Source: Guadua angustifolia
Lineage: Eukaryota; Streptophyta; Magnoliopsida; Poales; Poaceae
Assembly (NCBI GenBank): GCA_036346375.1
Contig: CM070508.1
Span: forward strand, 18,978,852-19,042,851
DNA length: 64,000 nt
Direction: 5' to 3'
Of the stretch, positions 21,343 through 32,085 are shown in pieces. Each line of letters starts with the position of its first letter. Within the stretch, counting starts at the first letter, position 1. The position numbers and the translations under genes were made by a program. The notes beneath the pieces were generated by a model. That model did not search any database and had not been told where the DNA came from. It saw nothing but the letters and a program-made list of their open reading frames with translations.

Positions 21343-23207
21343 TGATAGCATCTAGGCCTCTTAATTTTTATCTCATAATTAATTATAAGGTTTTGGTGTT
21401 GATGACTAAGTCAATAATATGTAAACAATGAAAGATATTGGTTGAAGCATCAAGGAAGTCATTTAAAAGGTCAAGATTAAGGATCTTTGTGACTAGTTCT
21501 GGCTTGGGAGATGATTCAAACTAAGTAGCTAGAACTTATTTTTGTTTGGCCATACTATAAAGGGGGATTGTGCACAAGTTCGAATTTTAGTTCATAGGGT
21601 AAGACTAAGGGTGTGTTTGGCAGGGATTCAGCTTCTCCAGATTCGTGAATCTGGTGAAGCTAAAATTCTAGCTTCTCCAGATTCGTGAAGCTGAAGCTGT
21701 GAGTATATTAAGAGTGTTTAGATATATCATCTTGTTTACATTTTAGACCAAAAATATAATCTTAATTCACTTTATTTTAGCCTACAAGTTTCAGATTTCA
21801 AGAGAAGCTGGAATCTGGAGCACTACCAAACAGGCCCTTAGACTACTTGGAGTCAAAATTCTTTTGTCATACCTTACCTGGAATCAGTCCTTCTCCCCAA
21901 ACAAAGTCTAAGTGTTTCCCCTCGACTAATCTTCATTGCTCTTTCCTTAAGTCCAGTGCAACCTTAGTCAAAATCCCATCTTCGCCGGACCATCTCTATT
22001 TTAGTTCGGCGCCAAAATCTACTAAGTCAAAATTCTAACCGAGCGCATTCCTTTCACAACGGACCATATTAAACTTCTCATATATTTTAGTCAGGTGCAA
22101 GCCATTCACGCCTGACCTTTTATTCTTTAAGTCCATGGTGAAAGTATCCATTATTTAAATCAAACCGAGTGTACGCCATCTACGATGGACCAAAGTTTGC
22201 TAGCACAAAATCTAGTCCGGCGCAGATGCATTCATCTCGGTTAGACTCAGAGCTATTCTTTCAAAAAGTCCGTTAGTGTAATCTTTCTTGAAATCCTTCC
22301 TCTACGGACCAAATATTTCGGTCCGGCGCATATGCACGAGTTCATATCTTTTGCCGGACCAAATTTTCTTAAAATCCTTTGTACGCCGGACCAAGCCAAT
22401 TCAGTCCGGCGGAAATACTCTTTTCAACAAACTTAGTCCAGAGTATAAAGAACAAATCACTGAGTCTATTTTTGCTAAGTCCGTTGCAAATGGGTTAGTC
22501 TGTTTTTTACAGCTTGACACATTCCAACGGCTACTGTGGTAGGTGTAACGGCTCTTTTCAGCTCAAATGGCTTTATAAGCATTTCCTGAGCCATCTACCA
22601 GAAGAACTTTTGATATCCTTGATCTCATTGACAAATTAGCACACTTGAGTTTCCATTCCACCAAAGAGACTGTGCTTCATCTTTAAACCCTAAAACTTAA
22701 CACTTTATAAGTGTTTTGGCTCCAAGCTTAGTCTAGTTAATGCTGTGCCAAGTGAACCAAGAGACAGGACTTGTGTTAGTCTATTACTCTTGGATCTTAG
22801 TGGTCCTAGACGGCTTGGAGGAAGTGTAAGTGCGGCTTGTCCAAAAGGGGTTTGTGGAACGCCACCTTAATTGTGAGAGGTTGGGACTCACCTCACCGAA
22901 GTGGTGGAAGTGTCACCCTAGTGGAGACCGAAGCTACTACGACTAGCTTTGGAGGAGCTATACTTCGAGAGAAGTACTCTAACGTGGAGTAGGAGAGTGG
23001 CTCCGAATCACAGAATAAATTCTTGTGTCTCATGTTCAAATTCTTGTTTTTGTATTATTTTTCCGCTGCTCTTAAGTTATCTGTGTTTTACATTCTTTCA
23101 CCTTGTAGCTGGTAACTAAGTACTTAAGCAAGTTAATTATTCTGTAATTAAGTCTGAATTTTGAAAAGTTGCCTATTCACCCCCCTCTAGGCCAACTTGA
23201 TCCTTCA
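21343..23207 (+). repeat. 3' LTR of element B
   Basis: It starts TGATAGCATCTAGGCC right after the polypurine tract and ends CCCCCCTCTAGGCCAACTTGATCCTTCA. It holds repeated GTCCGGCGCA-like motifs (22000-22420) and a TATA-like TTTATAAG at 22572-22579. A small MITE has inserted at 21609-21837. Confidence 0.78.
21609..21837. mobile_element. Tourist-like (PIF/Harbinger) MITE
   Basis: The 229-bp element opens GGGTGTGTTTGGCAGGGATTC and closes CTACCAAACAGGCCC, the imperfect inverted termini of Tourist-like MITEs. It is flanked by a 3-bp TWA target (TAA left, TTA right). Internal AGCTTCTCCAGATTCGTGAA is repeated. It encodes no protein and lies within LTR B. Confidence 0.8.
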
Positions 23208-24170
23208 CGCTCTCCCCCTCGGTCGTGCCCTCCTCCGTCGGCGGCGCCCTCCCCCCTCGGCCGTGCCATTCCCCATCGGTGGCGCCCTCCCCCTCGGTCG
23301 CGCCCTCGCCCTAGCTCGGTGGTGCCCTCCCTTGGCCGTGGTCTCCTCCCTCAGTAGCGCCTCTCCCCTCGGCCATGCCCTCCCCCGCAGTGGTGTCTCT
23401 CCTCCAGTAGTGGAGCCAAAAATTTCTAAAGGAGGGGGCCTAAGAATGAAGTGAATCTCTACTAATGATTGATATTCAAAGTTTAACACTTGTAACTTGC
23501 CAGAAATTTCAAAGTTTAATATATATATACATATGTTGTGTTTTTATGAGCCGCTGGGGGGGCCAGGCCCCACCACGCCCCCCCCCCCCCGACGGCTCCG
23601 CCGCTGCTCCCCTCCCCTGGATGGTGTCTCCCCTCTCCATCGTTGGTGCCCTCCTCCCTCCCCCCTCTGTTTTTTTGTTGCCTTGCTTGCTCCAGGATGA
23701 TAATGGGTATTCTGATAACTAGAACATTTATTTCTGTGAACTAGGCCTTGAACCATATGCTTAAACGTTGATAGATTATATCTTGATTGTTATATCAGTA
23801 CATGTGCTATTTACATGCTTAGCTACATACACTTTGTTATCTTAACTGTTATTGGTGTGCTTAATTGAGTGGATCAGTTCTAGTGTTGTTGTACTACAAT
23901 GGAATCATGTTGTTAAAATGTTGAACTGGTAGTCTTTTGTTGATTCAGTTAGCAAGTGCTTAATCTGCATAATAAGGTGGTAAGGGTTCAAGGCCTTATT
24001 CACTGAATTAATTGTTAGCCCATTCATGATTAAGCTTGAAGGTTTGAAATCTTCAACCAACCCTTATCTGAGAGCAATATAATACAATCTTCATTCGATT
24101 TGTCCGATTGGTATTGCATGTACAAAATACCTCTTAACTTACCTTCTCTTAAATTTGCTTCTCTTAACTT
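23208..24170 (+). other. Leader-like, GC-rich then AT-rich interior of CACTA E
   Basis: 23208-23420 is an imperfect tandem of CCCTCCCCCTCGGTGGCG-like units, comparable to the CT/CG-rich leader of the second gene of D (14.83-14.99 kb, minus). A related GC-rich patch lies at 23550-23680. The rest is AT-rich and without a supported gene. It probably represents the 5' leader and an intron of the gene that follows. Confidence 0.45.
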
Positions 24171-24219
24171 ACCTACTCTTAACCTTGCATCATACAAGAT
24201 GGTGTCTCCTTAATCCTCG

Positions 24220-25290
24220 GTGCTGAAGGGATCTGATGACGTGCCTAATGTAGAAAGAAACAGGCACAGTGCAAGAGACCTTAGTAAAAGGCCTCAAAGC
24301 CGATACACCATCACAGCGGTCGATCCGCATGATGGGGCCACTACCGCGCCTTTAAAGGTTGCGGCAGCTTTCTGGACCATGTGCGGGATCGTTGGGCGTG
24401 AATGGGTCCCCATCACCTATCCATCATGGAAGACACTGACAGATGAGGAGCGTGATAACCTGGTGACAGAAATATTTGCGTCATTCGAGCTTCCATAAGA
24501 CGCCATGCCTACACTGCGACGGTATGCGTTGCTAGTGGCGGGAAAGGTGTGGAAGAACTTTAAGAGTGTCCTCATTGCTAATTACGTCAATAAGGAAATG
24601 ACTCCATTCCAGAAGTACAGGTTCATCTCTAAAGATGTTTAGGGACAATTTGTTGAGTTGAAGATGATGGAAGAGTTCATGCTTCAAAGCGCTGCTCACA
24701 AGACTGTCCAGTCAAAAAACACACACCCACACAGACTCGGCTCAACGGGGTACGCGGGTAAGATGGCGCAATGGACGAGGGAGGACGACAAGGCAATCCA
24801 GAAGGAGGTAGCGTCGCAATTTTCCTCGATCGTGGACCGACGTGCCCGAAACTGGGTAAGAGCGAGGTCACGTCACACTTCTTCGAGCGATGTGTCCTTT
24901 GCAAACCCCGCTGATAATGAAGTGTCCCAATGCCTAATATTGCTGAGCAAGGAATCTTCCCAGGGCTCTTTCACTTCAAACAGAGAGAAAGACGTACTCT
25001 CCACAGCCTTGGGAAACAAGGAGCATCCAAGTCGCACCAGAGGCCTAGGTGTTTTCGTTCCCTGGAAATTGGGATTCTCACAGGACTCAATCACGTACAG
25101 GAGTAGGAAGAGAAGCAAAGCCGAGCGTAAGGAACAGCTAGTAGCCCTCATTGAGGAAAGGGTTGAAGAAAGGCTTAGAGCGCAGTTCGATAATCAGTTA
25201 TGAAGTCTCAAGGAAAAGATGGAGCAAAGGGTGGCTGAGGAGATGCAGGCACGGAACGTGCTAGCCCAAGAAGCACATGCGTAGTTCAGC
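24220..25290 (+). pseudogene. CACTA second ORF (Transposase_24-like), in E
   Basis: One plus-strand frame runs from 24220 to about 25290, broken by stops at 24496, about 24640, 25201 and about 25282. The readable blocks are TVHS-free linker, WVPITYPSWKTLTDEERDN, NYVNKEMTPFQKYRF, PHRLGSTGYAGKMAQW, then ALGNKEHPSRTRGLGVF and a glutamate/arginine-rich helix (IEERVEERLRAQF). HRLGSTGYAGK is a hallmark of the plant Transposase_24 (Ptta/En/Spm) family. The single preserved frame with point stops suggests decay mostly by substitution, unlike D. Confidence 0.8.
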
Positions 25291-25433
25291 CCAACCAACC
25301 GTCAGAGCAGCTGCGCGTTCGCCCCTGAGACGGACGTGGATGAAGCCAGATTTCCTCCTGATGACACCCTGGTAACATGTCTGCAATGCTCCTTACCTAC
25401 ACTTTTAATGTTGGACGTGTTAGTTAATTACTT

Positions 25434-26890
25434 ATGTACCCTTACAGGCTGCTTGTGAGGCTTACCAATGGCTCTATTCCCCTACAGGCTGCTTGGGGAA
25501 AAGCGTATGCATCCGGAGTAGGGGCATTAGTGCACGGTCATACTATAGAGCTGGGCTACACGAAGGTCCAAGTCGATGGTGTATATGAAATTTTCAAGGC
25601 CGTCACGCTGGACATCCCCCAAACGATGAGATCGTCACACTAGGGGATGCTATCGGCACATTCATTCAGTGGCCCAAGAAGGACATCTCCTTCAAAGTCC
25701 CCCCAGGAGCACCGAAGCTACAAGCAGTCCCAGAGTCCCACGTAGACCGTTATTGTAGTAAGGACCCACTCGTCTCTTGTGACGATGAAGCTTGGTAGCA
25801 GGGGACGCGGAGACAAGGGCAAATCGAAATTGACCACGTTAAACCATGACTTTCCGTTTGCCCCATTGGTGCGGCAATTCGAGCTGGGGCAACCGTTCGT
25901 ACCGGATGACCGCAAGGAGATGCTTTCATTAGCCTGCATTAGATTGCAAGAATGGTACATGCAACAAGCCGACAAGCCGGTGGCACAACGAGCAACGAGT
26001 ATCTCGGTGAGCTTCAAGGAGGAGTATTTCTTACACCGGTCTTTAGATGGCATCTTCGTGGTCGGCTTCACCGATTTGTTTGATCTGTATAACCTCAGAG
26101 CGCTTAACGCCTCACTCATAAGATGTTGGACAATATAAGTGTGTGCAATCACCATCTACATTTCTGATGCACCGATAAATGTCATATATATATATCATCC
26201 TTGATTTTGTTTATGTAGATATATGATCCTAGAAGCAGAAACAAGGGAACAACCGGTGGGTTTCGCTGACCCACACATGGTGTCCAAGCAAACCATGGAC
26301 AAAAATTAAGAATTCATGTACGAGTACATGGAAAAAGTACTGCTGACTCATTCGAACAAAAAATTCATACTTTTACCCTACAACCTGAGATAAGTGCTTC
26401 GTCTAGATGCTATACTCGTTGATTTCTACTATATATCACAACTCGAAGTTAGGTTCAGTGACCATGACGACATACCTGTGTAGGTATCCTTTGGGTTCTA
26501 CTAAGTAATTATCTGAGATAGAACTGAGTAATTTACCTTGATTCCAAAAAGGGCAACACCCACGATTTGAAGCCTATCAGAGATTTTCTCGACACGTCAT
26601 TCGGTGTCTACAAATCGAGGGGAGGGCCACACAAGAAGGGCCCAGCCACTCTAACGCATACTTTTAAGTTTTTGGTATCCGATAGTATACGCAATAATCC
26701 TTCACACTTTATAATAATACCTTCGAAACTAATTAACCTATTATATTTTGGCAGTGCCACCAGTAGCCAAAGGGTACTGACTTATGTGGATTCTATGTTT
26801 GCCACAACATGGCACTCCTCGTTGGTTCCCAACAGACCAATGTCATACAGGTCTGTCAATCTTGCAACAATTGCCTCTACTTATTAATTT
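25434..26890 (+). pseudogene. Second ORF C-terminal part with Ulp1-like protease remnant, in E
   Basis: The plus strand shows RLTNGSIPLQAAWGKAYASG (25.45 kb), then LACIRLQEWYMQQADKP and FTDLFDLYNLRALNASLIR (25.92-26.13 kb). After an intron-like gap come VGFADPHMVSK and HSNKKFILLPYNLR (26.25-26.39 kb), which resemble the start of the C48 Ulp1-type peptidase domain of grass CACTA elements. DLKPIRDFLDTSFGVYKS follows at 26.57 kb. Stops (for example 25639, 26136 and 26308) and splice-like gaps break the frame. Confidence 0.68.
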
Positions 26891-27390
26891 ATATACACAC
26901 GAGATTTTACTCTTCTCATCGACAAGCTTGGCAATGCGTTGAATCTGCGTTGGAACAGGCTGACCTACTAACTATTTGAGGACAACTCTGTGCCTTCTTG
27001 TTGCGTGAGGTCTTAAATCCAATGAGCAGATGGTACTCAAGGCTCAATGAATCATGAGTTGCGAATTTGTTACATACCGTACATTCATATTAATTTGTGA
27101 ACCTTGTGCTATGAATTTGTCATTTTCACTTCTGAATCCAATTGGTTAGTACATATGTGAGTTGATTTCTAAAATGGATGTGTTGTACATATGTTGTAAT
27201 GTGCGATGTGAGTTGATTTATGAAATGGATGCGCTGTATGTTGTGTAACATGTGAATGGAGTACATTTTTTTAAATTTATGTCATAATAATATGCTGGTC
27301 ATGTTGTGTATTGTCTTTTATTTCGGAGGGCATGGCTAGCAATTTCTGACGCTAGCCAATATATTAAAATTTAGTACAAAATAGGCACAA
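26891..27390. other. 3' non-coding part of CACTA E
   Basis: AT-rich DNA without a supported gene. It contains two diverged copies of a segment around GTGAGTTGATTT(A/C)T(G/A)AAATGGATG near 27160 and 27208. Confidence 0.5.
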
Positions 27391-27784
27391 ATCACAGACG
27401 GTTCCACTGTGGCACCGTCTGTGATGTGGGCATCATCACAGACGGTTTCAAATTAGAACCGTCTGTGATATATTCCACTTCATAGACGATTCTTCCTTAA
27501 AACCGTTTGGGAAAAGCCCATCATCACAGACGGTTCATAAGTGAAACCCTTTGAGATGATAACACATCACAGACGATTCGTAAGTGGAACCATCTAAGAT
27601 GATACCACATCATAGACGGTTCTAAATTAGAACGTCAACCGTCTGTGATGGGCTTTTTCACAAACGGTTGAAAAACCGCCTGCAATGACTCTTTGTCATC
27701 ACTGACACTTGCTTACAGACGGTTCACAAAATCGTCTGTGATGAGATTTTCGAACCGTCTATGATGAGCTTTTGTATAGTAGTG
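27391..27784. repeat. Right terminus and subterminal repeats of CACTA E
   Basis: Units of ATCACAGACGGTT and AACCGTCTGTGATG recur from 27391, ending TTTGTATAGTAGTG. They are clearly related to, but distinct from, the CGAGCGG-type units of D. Confidence 0.9.
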
Positions 27785-28740
27785 TAAGGTGTATTGAATT
27801 GTTACTGAAATTTGTATCAAGTTTGATACAGAATTTAAAAGCATAGAACTACACACATGTTGGATGGGAAAATAATGGTCTGTGAGGTTACACCAGCTAA
27901 GGGACATGGAAACACACCGTAATATTCTTGTCTCACAATTCACTAATTAGTCTATTAACTCATAAACTTGATATATGTTGCAGCGTTTTTGAGCAGTATA
28001 ATATAGTCTTGAACTCCCCATCCAGTGTTACTACTCAGTGGTCAAGGTAAAGTTAAATCAAATAGTGTTTGTGCTTTTTTTTAAAAAAATCTACTTTATT
28101 CACTTCAACTATTGCTAAAGTCTAGGTTTCACCTCTCAACTCCAAAACTGGAATAAAACAACCCCTCAAGTATCCTATCCGGATAGAAAACACTCACGAG
28201 GGCGGTTTGAGACGGTGTAGCATTGATGTGGCGTGGTTTTGCTGACGTGATACACACAAGTCTCCTCTCTTCTCTCTATAGTCTCCCATGTAACCACGTC
28301 GTCCCGCTCAATGACCCCGCCATCCCACTCAATGAAAGAGAGAACACAAGTATGCAAAATGAGCCACGTCAATTCAAAACCACTTCAAACCAGTTTGAGG
28401 GGTCTTTTTTATCCGGTTGGGAGTTGAGGAGTGAAGCCTAGACTTTGACAAGAGTTGAGTGGGTGTAAAGTAGACTTTTCCTTCTTCTTTTTTACTTCTG
28501 GTCAGCATTCTTAAATGATACAAATTTTGCAGAAAAGTGGTGAACCGTCTTGCTGCAGTTGATGATAAGCAGGTTACCATTTACTGTGCTTGTGATGTAA
28601 GTAACTACTTATGATTTCAGGATCTTTTTGAAATAAATGAACTCTTTTTTTTCTCGACTAACTGAGCTATATTTGTTGCATGCATGTAGGGATTTGAACT
28701 GCGACATGTGTGTGATAATAAGAAAGACATTGATTGCACA
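27785..28740 (+). pseudogene. WD40-like gene copy 3, 3' exons (truncated by CACTA E)
   Basis: This stretch is collinear with 59037-59964 of G1. An exon around 27860-27917 reads LDGKIMVCEV; its acceptor has changed from CACAG to CACATG. An exon at 28533-28596 reads VVNRLAAVDDKQVTIYCACD with donor GTAAGT. A third exon starts at 28690 (after ATGTAG) and reads GFELRHVCDNKKDIDC before the hAT insertion. Upstream exons are missing because CACTA E lies at the preceding splice donor. The product is inferred from G1: a beta-propeller-like protein of unknown function. Confidence 0.65.
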
Positions 28741-28859
28741 TAGACCTGGGCACATGGACCGTGCTTGGTGGGCGGCTGAGGCCGAAGGGTCAAGGCAGCC
28801 AACTTCGACCGGACGTTAGAGGGCGTCGCCGCGACCGGCACTATCGTCGAGCCGCGGGC

Positions 28860-29515
28860 CTAAAATGTGGCACGACGGACGGCACAGCCCGGCCTGGCCG
28901 TTTGGGCGTGCCGTGCCGGCGGCGACGGAGGCAAAGACGCCATCACGGTGGTGGCCTGTTGGCCCATCGACCGTGGACACGGCCGGTCTTCTCTGCGCTG
29001 CCATGCGGCGCACATGCACCCTGCGCCGCGCCTCGCCACGCCCTCACCTGTGCCCTGGAGGCGGCGGTCGGCGAGTGGCATCCCCGGTGGTGCGGGCGAG
29101 CACGAGATGCCCACCTCTCGGCAGCAGCTTGGCCGCCGGGCCGCCGAACCACTTGTCCAATGCGGAAGCGGTAGTCGGCCTCCACCCTGTATCCCCGTCC
29201 TCACGGCGCGCACAGCCAGCTCCATCCCGGGCCACTCCCCTACAGCCGCTACCTCCAGCTGCCGCAGCGTGCGCTCGAATGCCCCCGCGAGCGCTGAGCG
29301 GTTCACGGCCCCGATTCGCGCGCCACCGGCGCGCACGTTGTCTTCGAGCAGCTGCTCCGCGAGACCCTGCACGAGCTCGTACTTCCGGGAGACCTCGGGG
29401 AGTCGCGACGCCACGGAGAGCACGTGCGCAAGCACGGGATGAAGCGGCGGCGATGGGGGAGACACGAAGAAAAGGGAGACGCGAATAAGGAACGCGAAGA
29501 AAAGGGAGATGAAGG
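28860..29515 (-). pseudogene. Captured host-gene-like fragment in the hAT, unrecognised
   Basis: The minus strand has a long open frame (about 230 codons). Its first half reads like real protein: HPVLAHVLSVASRLPEVSRK, YELVQGLAEQLLEDNVRAGG, NRSALAGAFERTLRQLE. The latter half becomes low-complexity. Overlapping GC-rich plus-strand frames of similar length are probably shadows. High GC and helical composition differ from the AT-rich neighbourhood, consistent with capture of an exon by the transposon. I do not recognise the family. Confidence 0.45.
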
Positions 29516-30947
29516 TGTAGGAGAACGCGTAGGCTACGCTAGCCGAAAACAAAATTTTCTACGCATTCAACCAGGATACATGCGAGTAGTGGGTCATGGA
29601 TCATTACCCTTGGAGCACGTTAGTAGCGGAAGAAGAGTGGGTGAAGCGTCCCCGCGTACTCCAAAGTACAGTAGTAGATGCCGGAGTTGATCGTCTCCTC
29701 CTCGCGATCGCGCCGCATAGCGTTGTAGAGGAAGTAAGCGTTCTCGCCAATCGCCGAAGGCGGATGCTGCGTCGCCTCTGGTATCCACCGTCCGGTAGGA
29801 TCACCTGTATTTGGTGTGCTAGCACCCACGCGTGTGGCTAGGGTTTAGGGGCGGTGGGATGTAGCGACGGCTAGGGTTTGTGGTGGGGAGAACCTATCGA
29901 CTGCACACCCCCCCACGCCCCTTTATATAGAGTGCACTAACGGGCCTTCTACGATAGAAGCCCACTAGGACTCACACTAATGGATCTTCTCTGAGAGAAA
30001 TCCATTAAGGCGCCGAAGGATCCAAATCGTGTAAACCCACTAATGGATCCAATCCATCAGACATGATCTAACCCGTTAAGTGTGTGACCCGTTAGGTTCA
30101 TGCACAAACGGCCATGGCCCTGGAAACCTCTTTTCCAGACCATCAGACAATAGTGGTTCCTAGCAGGACATGTTGTCCCCCGAATGCACAGAGTGATCGT
30201 ATCGGTGAACCTTAATATACTCATATACCAATCCTTTTGCCCGCGATACCGGTCAAGCTCAAGGCAAGATCGTGCCATCCTTATGATAGCTCGACCCATT
30301 CACTCGTCAATGTAATGGATATAATTCATGATTAACACTTTAATCACTTTGGTATAGCCATGCACTTTTCCTTATCCATCCACACCGAGAGGGGCGAGAT
30401 ATCTCTCCGTTATCAAGGAGGGCAAATTCCATCTTGATCTCTTATATCTCACGTCATGTTTCATGGCATACTCGTAAGCTACCTTTATAACTCACGATAT
30501 GGAGAAGCGTTTGATAGCCCCAAAGTATACAAATACACATCTTTGAGAATCAATAAGAATCTCGGTCAAAGGATCGTATAGGTATACCACTCGAGACTAC
30601 ACTATGATGGCACTTCTAAGATAACAATCTCATCAGTGTCTCGGAGCGGGTCTATCCAACCCCATGTTCTCTAACATGTGCCCACATTATTGATTTAATA
30701 TCTCCATATCTATGGTATGTGAAACATTACCATCAATCAATACATGTGCTGGTCAGATCACTATTGTCCCACATAATGATATGTGACTAGGGATCGTTTA
30801 GAATAATATCATATAACCAATGTGTTTCACAATTAAGTCATACTCAATAAACAAAGGAGTGACATTTATTCATGGGCCGATAAGTACATGAACATAGACG
30901 TATGATACAATCATCTCACATGATCGCCTCTAGGGCATATCACTAAC
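29516..30947 (-). mobile_element. Solo LTR of a copia-type element
   Basis: On the minus strand it begins GTTAGTGATATGCCCTAGAG and ends TAGAAAATTTTGTTTTCGGC...CTACA, matching the common grass copia LTR style. A TATA-like TATATAAA lies on the minus strand at 29939-29932. The 5-bp duplication GAAGG occurs at 29511-29515 and 30948-30952. There is no internal region or second LTR, so it is a recombination product. One terminal base appears lost. Confidence 0.85.
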
Positions 30948-30952
30948 GAAGG

Positions 30953-31880
30953 CTGCTGGGGCTGCGTGGTAATTTGGCGAAAAGGAGAAGGGAGCACACA
31001 GGAGGCGGGAGGCTGTCGATTGGGGTGGGCCATGGTCTGTATGTATGTGCATGGCTTTGGTTGTTGCATGATTTAGTCAGTGGATCTTGCGATTTTGGCT
31101 GGTCGAATGCTTGCACAGCTACAGCACACACCCAAATACCCAATACGGTTGTGCAAGCTGAGTACAAGTGTAAATCATGACAAGTGGGTTTTGTAATGGA
31201 CATGTCGATTTTAATGCTATAAAATCAGTCCGAATGCTACGATTTATTTTGCTCAACATTCTGCACATCTTTCTCTATTTGCTTTCTTTTTTTTACTCTA
31301 CCATCCAGAGTGTTTCGCAAGAGCAAGAGCAGGAGAGCACGCCCTCGCTCTCCAAGTCCCCCTCGTGTGGTTTTCTGCAGCCGGGTGGGCCCATTGGGCA
31401 TAGAGGGATGGGGCCAGGCAAGGTCCTTTGGTTTTTCTGCTCGCGAAACTGTGAGTGCGTGCTTCTACCCCGCCACTGACCAATGCATGAAATGAGTGCA
31501 TGATGAGATTAAAATTTATCAATAGTTGATGTGAAAGAACGAAATGACTAACCATAATTATTATCTGGTTTTATTTGTTAAGCTGGTAAAAATGACTAAA
31601 AAATTCAGGTAAAATTATTAAGAAAAAAATACTACTAGTCGTTCATCGATTTGCGACAATATTACTAATAACATCTTTCTATTTTGCGACAATATTACTA
31701 ATAACATCTTTCTATTTTGCGACAATACTACTAGTAGTTTATAAGGCGTATTTTTACAATCAACTTCGTGTGTTTTCAGGTCTTTTGCTCTCGTCGCAAT
31801 AGTATAAATGGGCCGGACCTAGGCCGCGTACGCAATAATCTGAAGCGCAAATGGGTCGTGCTGGGCTCATAGAAGATGAA
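30953..31880. other. hAT interior right of the solo LTR
   Basis: This is continuous with the captured fragment before the LTR inserted. On the minus strand it could be the fragment's 5' flank. No gene is supported. It includes a 33-bp tandem repeat. Confidence 0.4.
31650..31735. repeat. 33-bp tandem repeat, about 2.5 copies
   Basis: The unit GCGACAATATTACTAATAAC plus 13 bases starts at 31653, 31686 and 31719. Confidence 0.9.
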
Positions 31881-32008
31881 ATTTGAGCCAACCACGGCCC
31901 GGCACGGCGGGCAAGACGGACCGTTTCAGCCCGGCACGATTCCGGCCCAAAGCACGATAGACCCGTGCCGGGCCGGCCCCCGGCACGACGTCCACCTCTA
32001 ATTGCACA

Positions 32009-32085
32009 AAAAGGACCACTCAGCCTGATGCTATGAATTCTCACCTGAAGGTGCAATTCACTCCCTATTTATTATTACTAGGTAG
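32009..32085 (+). pseudogene. WD40-like gene copy 3, remainder of the hAT-split exon
   Basis: If the hAT and one TSD copy are ignored, the frame entering at 28690 continues here as KRTTQPDAMNSHLK before possible donors GTGCAA (near 32052) or GTAGGT (near 32082). G1 and G2 do not contain this part, so the gene's true end cannot be compared within the window. Confidence 0.4.

Larger units (their letters stand above)
20984..23207 (+). mobile_element. Copia-like LTR retrotransposon B, 3' end
   Basis: About 360 bp of internal tail (20984-21342) starts with AAAAAGGGAGAAATTGGGGG and ends in a polypurine tract AAAAAGGGGGAGA (21329-21341). A 1.87-kb LTR follows directly. The rest of the element is not seen; element A is inserted in this tail. 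The family assignment rests on the LTR ends and polypurine tract typical of grass copia elements. Confidence 0.7.
23208..27784 (+). mobile_element. CACTA (En/Spm) transposon E, right part
   Basis: The right end TTTGTATAGTAGTG at 27771-27784 is an inverted CACTACTA terminus, preceded by an array of ATCACAGACGGTT/AACCGTCTGTGATG repeats. Plus-strand coding remnants match the second gene of CACTA D. No left terminus is found in the window, so the left part must lie beyond elements B and A, off the left edge. It is inserted next to a splice donor of the WD40-like pseudogene copy 3, with TAA as the likely 3-bp target. Confidence 0.82.
28741..32000. mobile_element. hAT-type transposon, non-autonomous, with captured sequence
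   Basis: An exact 8-bp duplication ATTGCACA (28733-28740 and 32001-32008) flanks the element, the TSD length of hAT transposons. Termini are TAGACCTGGGCACATGG and the inverted CGTCCACCTCTA. The right subterminal region (31880-31990) is full of CCCGGCACG/CGTGCCGGG motifs typical of grass hAT elements. No hAT transposase is seen. The interior carries a GC-rich gene-like fragment and a solo LTR. Confidence 0.9.

Noticed and set aside
23169..23489. Proline/arginine-rich ORFs in the CCCTCC-rich stretch
   Set aside because: Products are low-complexity in all frames because the DNA is an imperfect short tandem repeat.
28865..29488. Long plus-strand ORFs of about 190-207 codons
   Set aside because: They overlap in several frames in GC-rich DNA with low-complexity R/A/P-rich products; the minus-strand frame has the more protein-like sequence.
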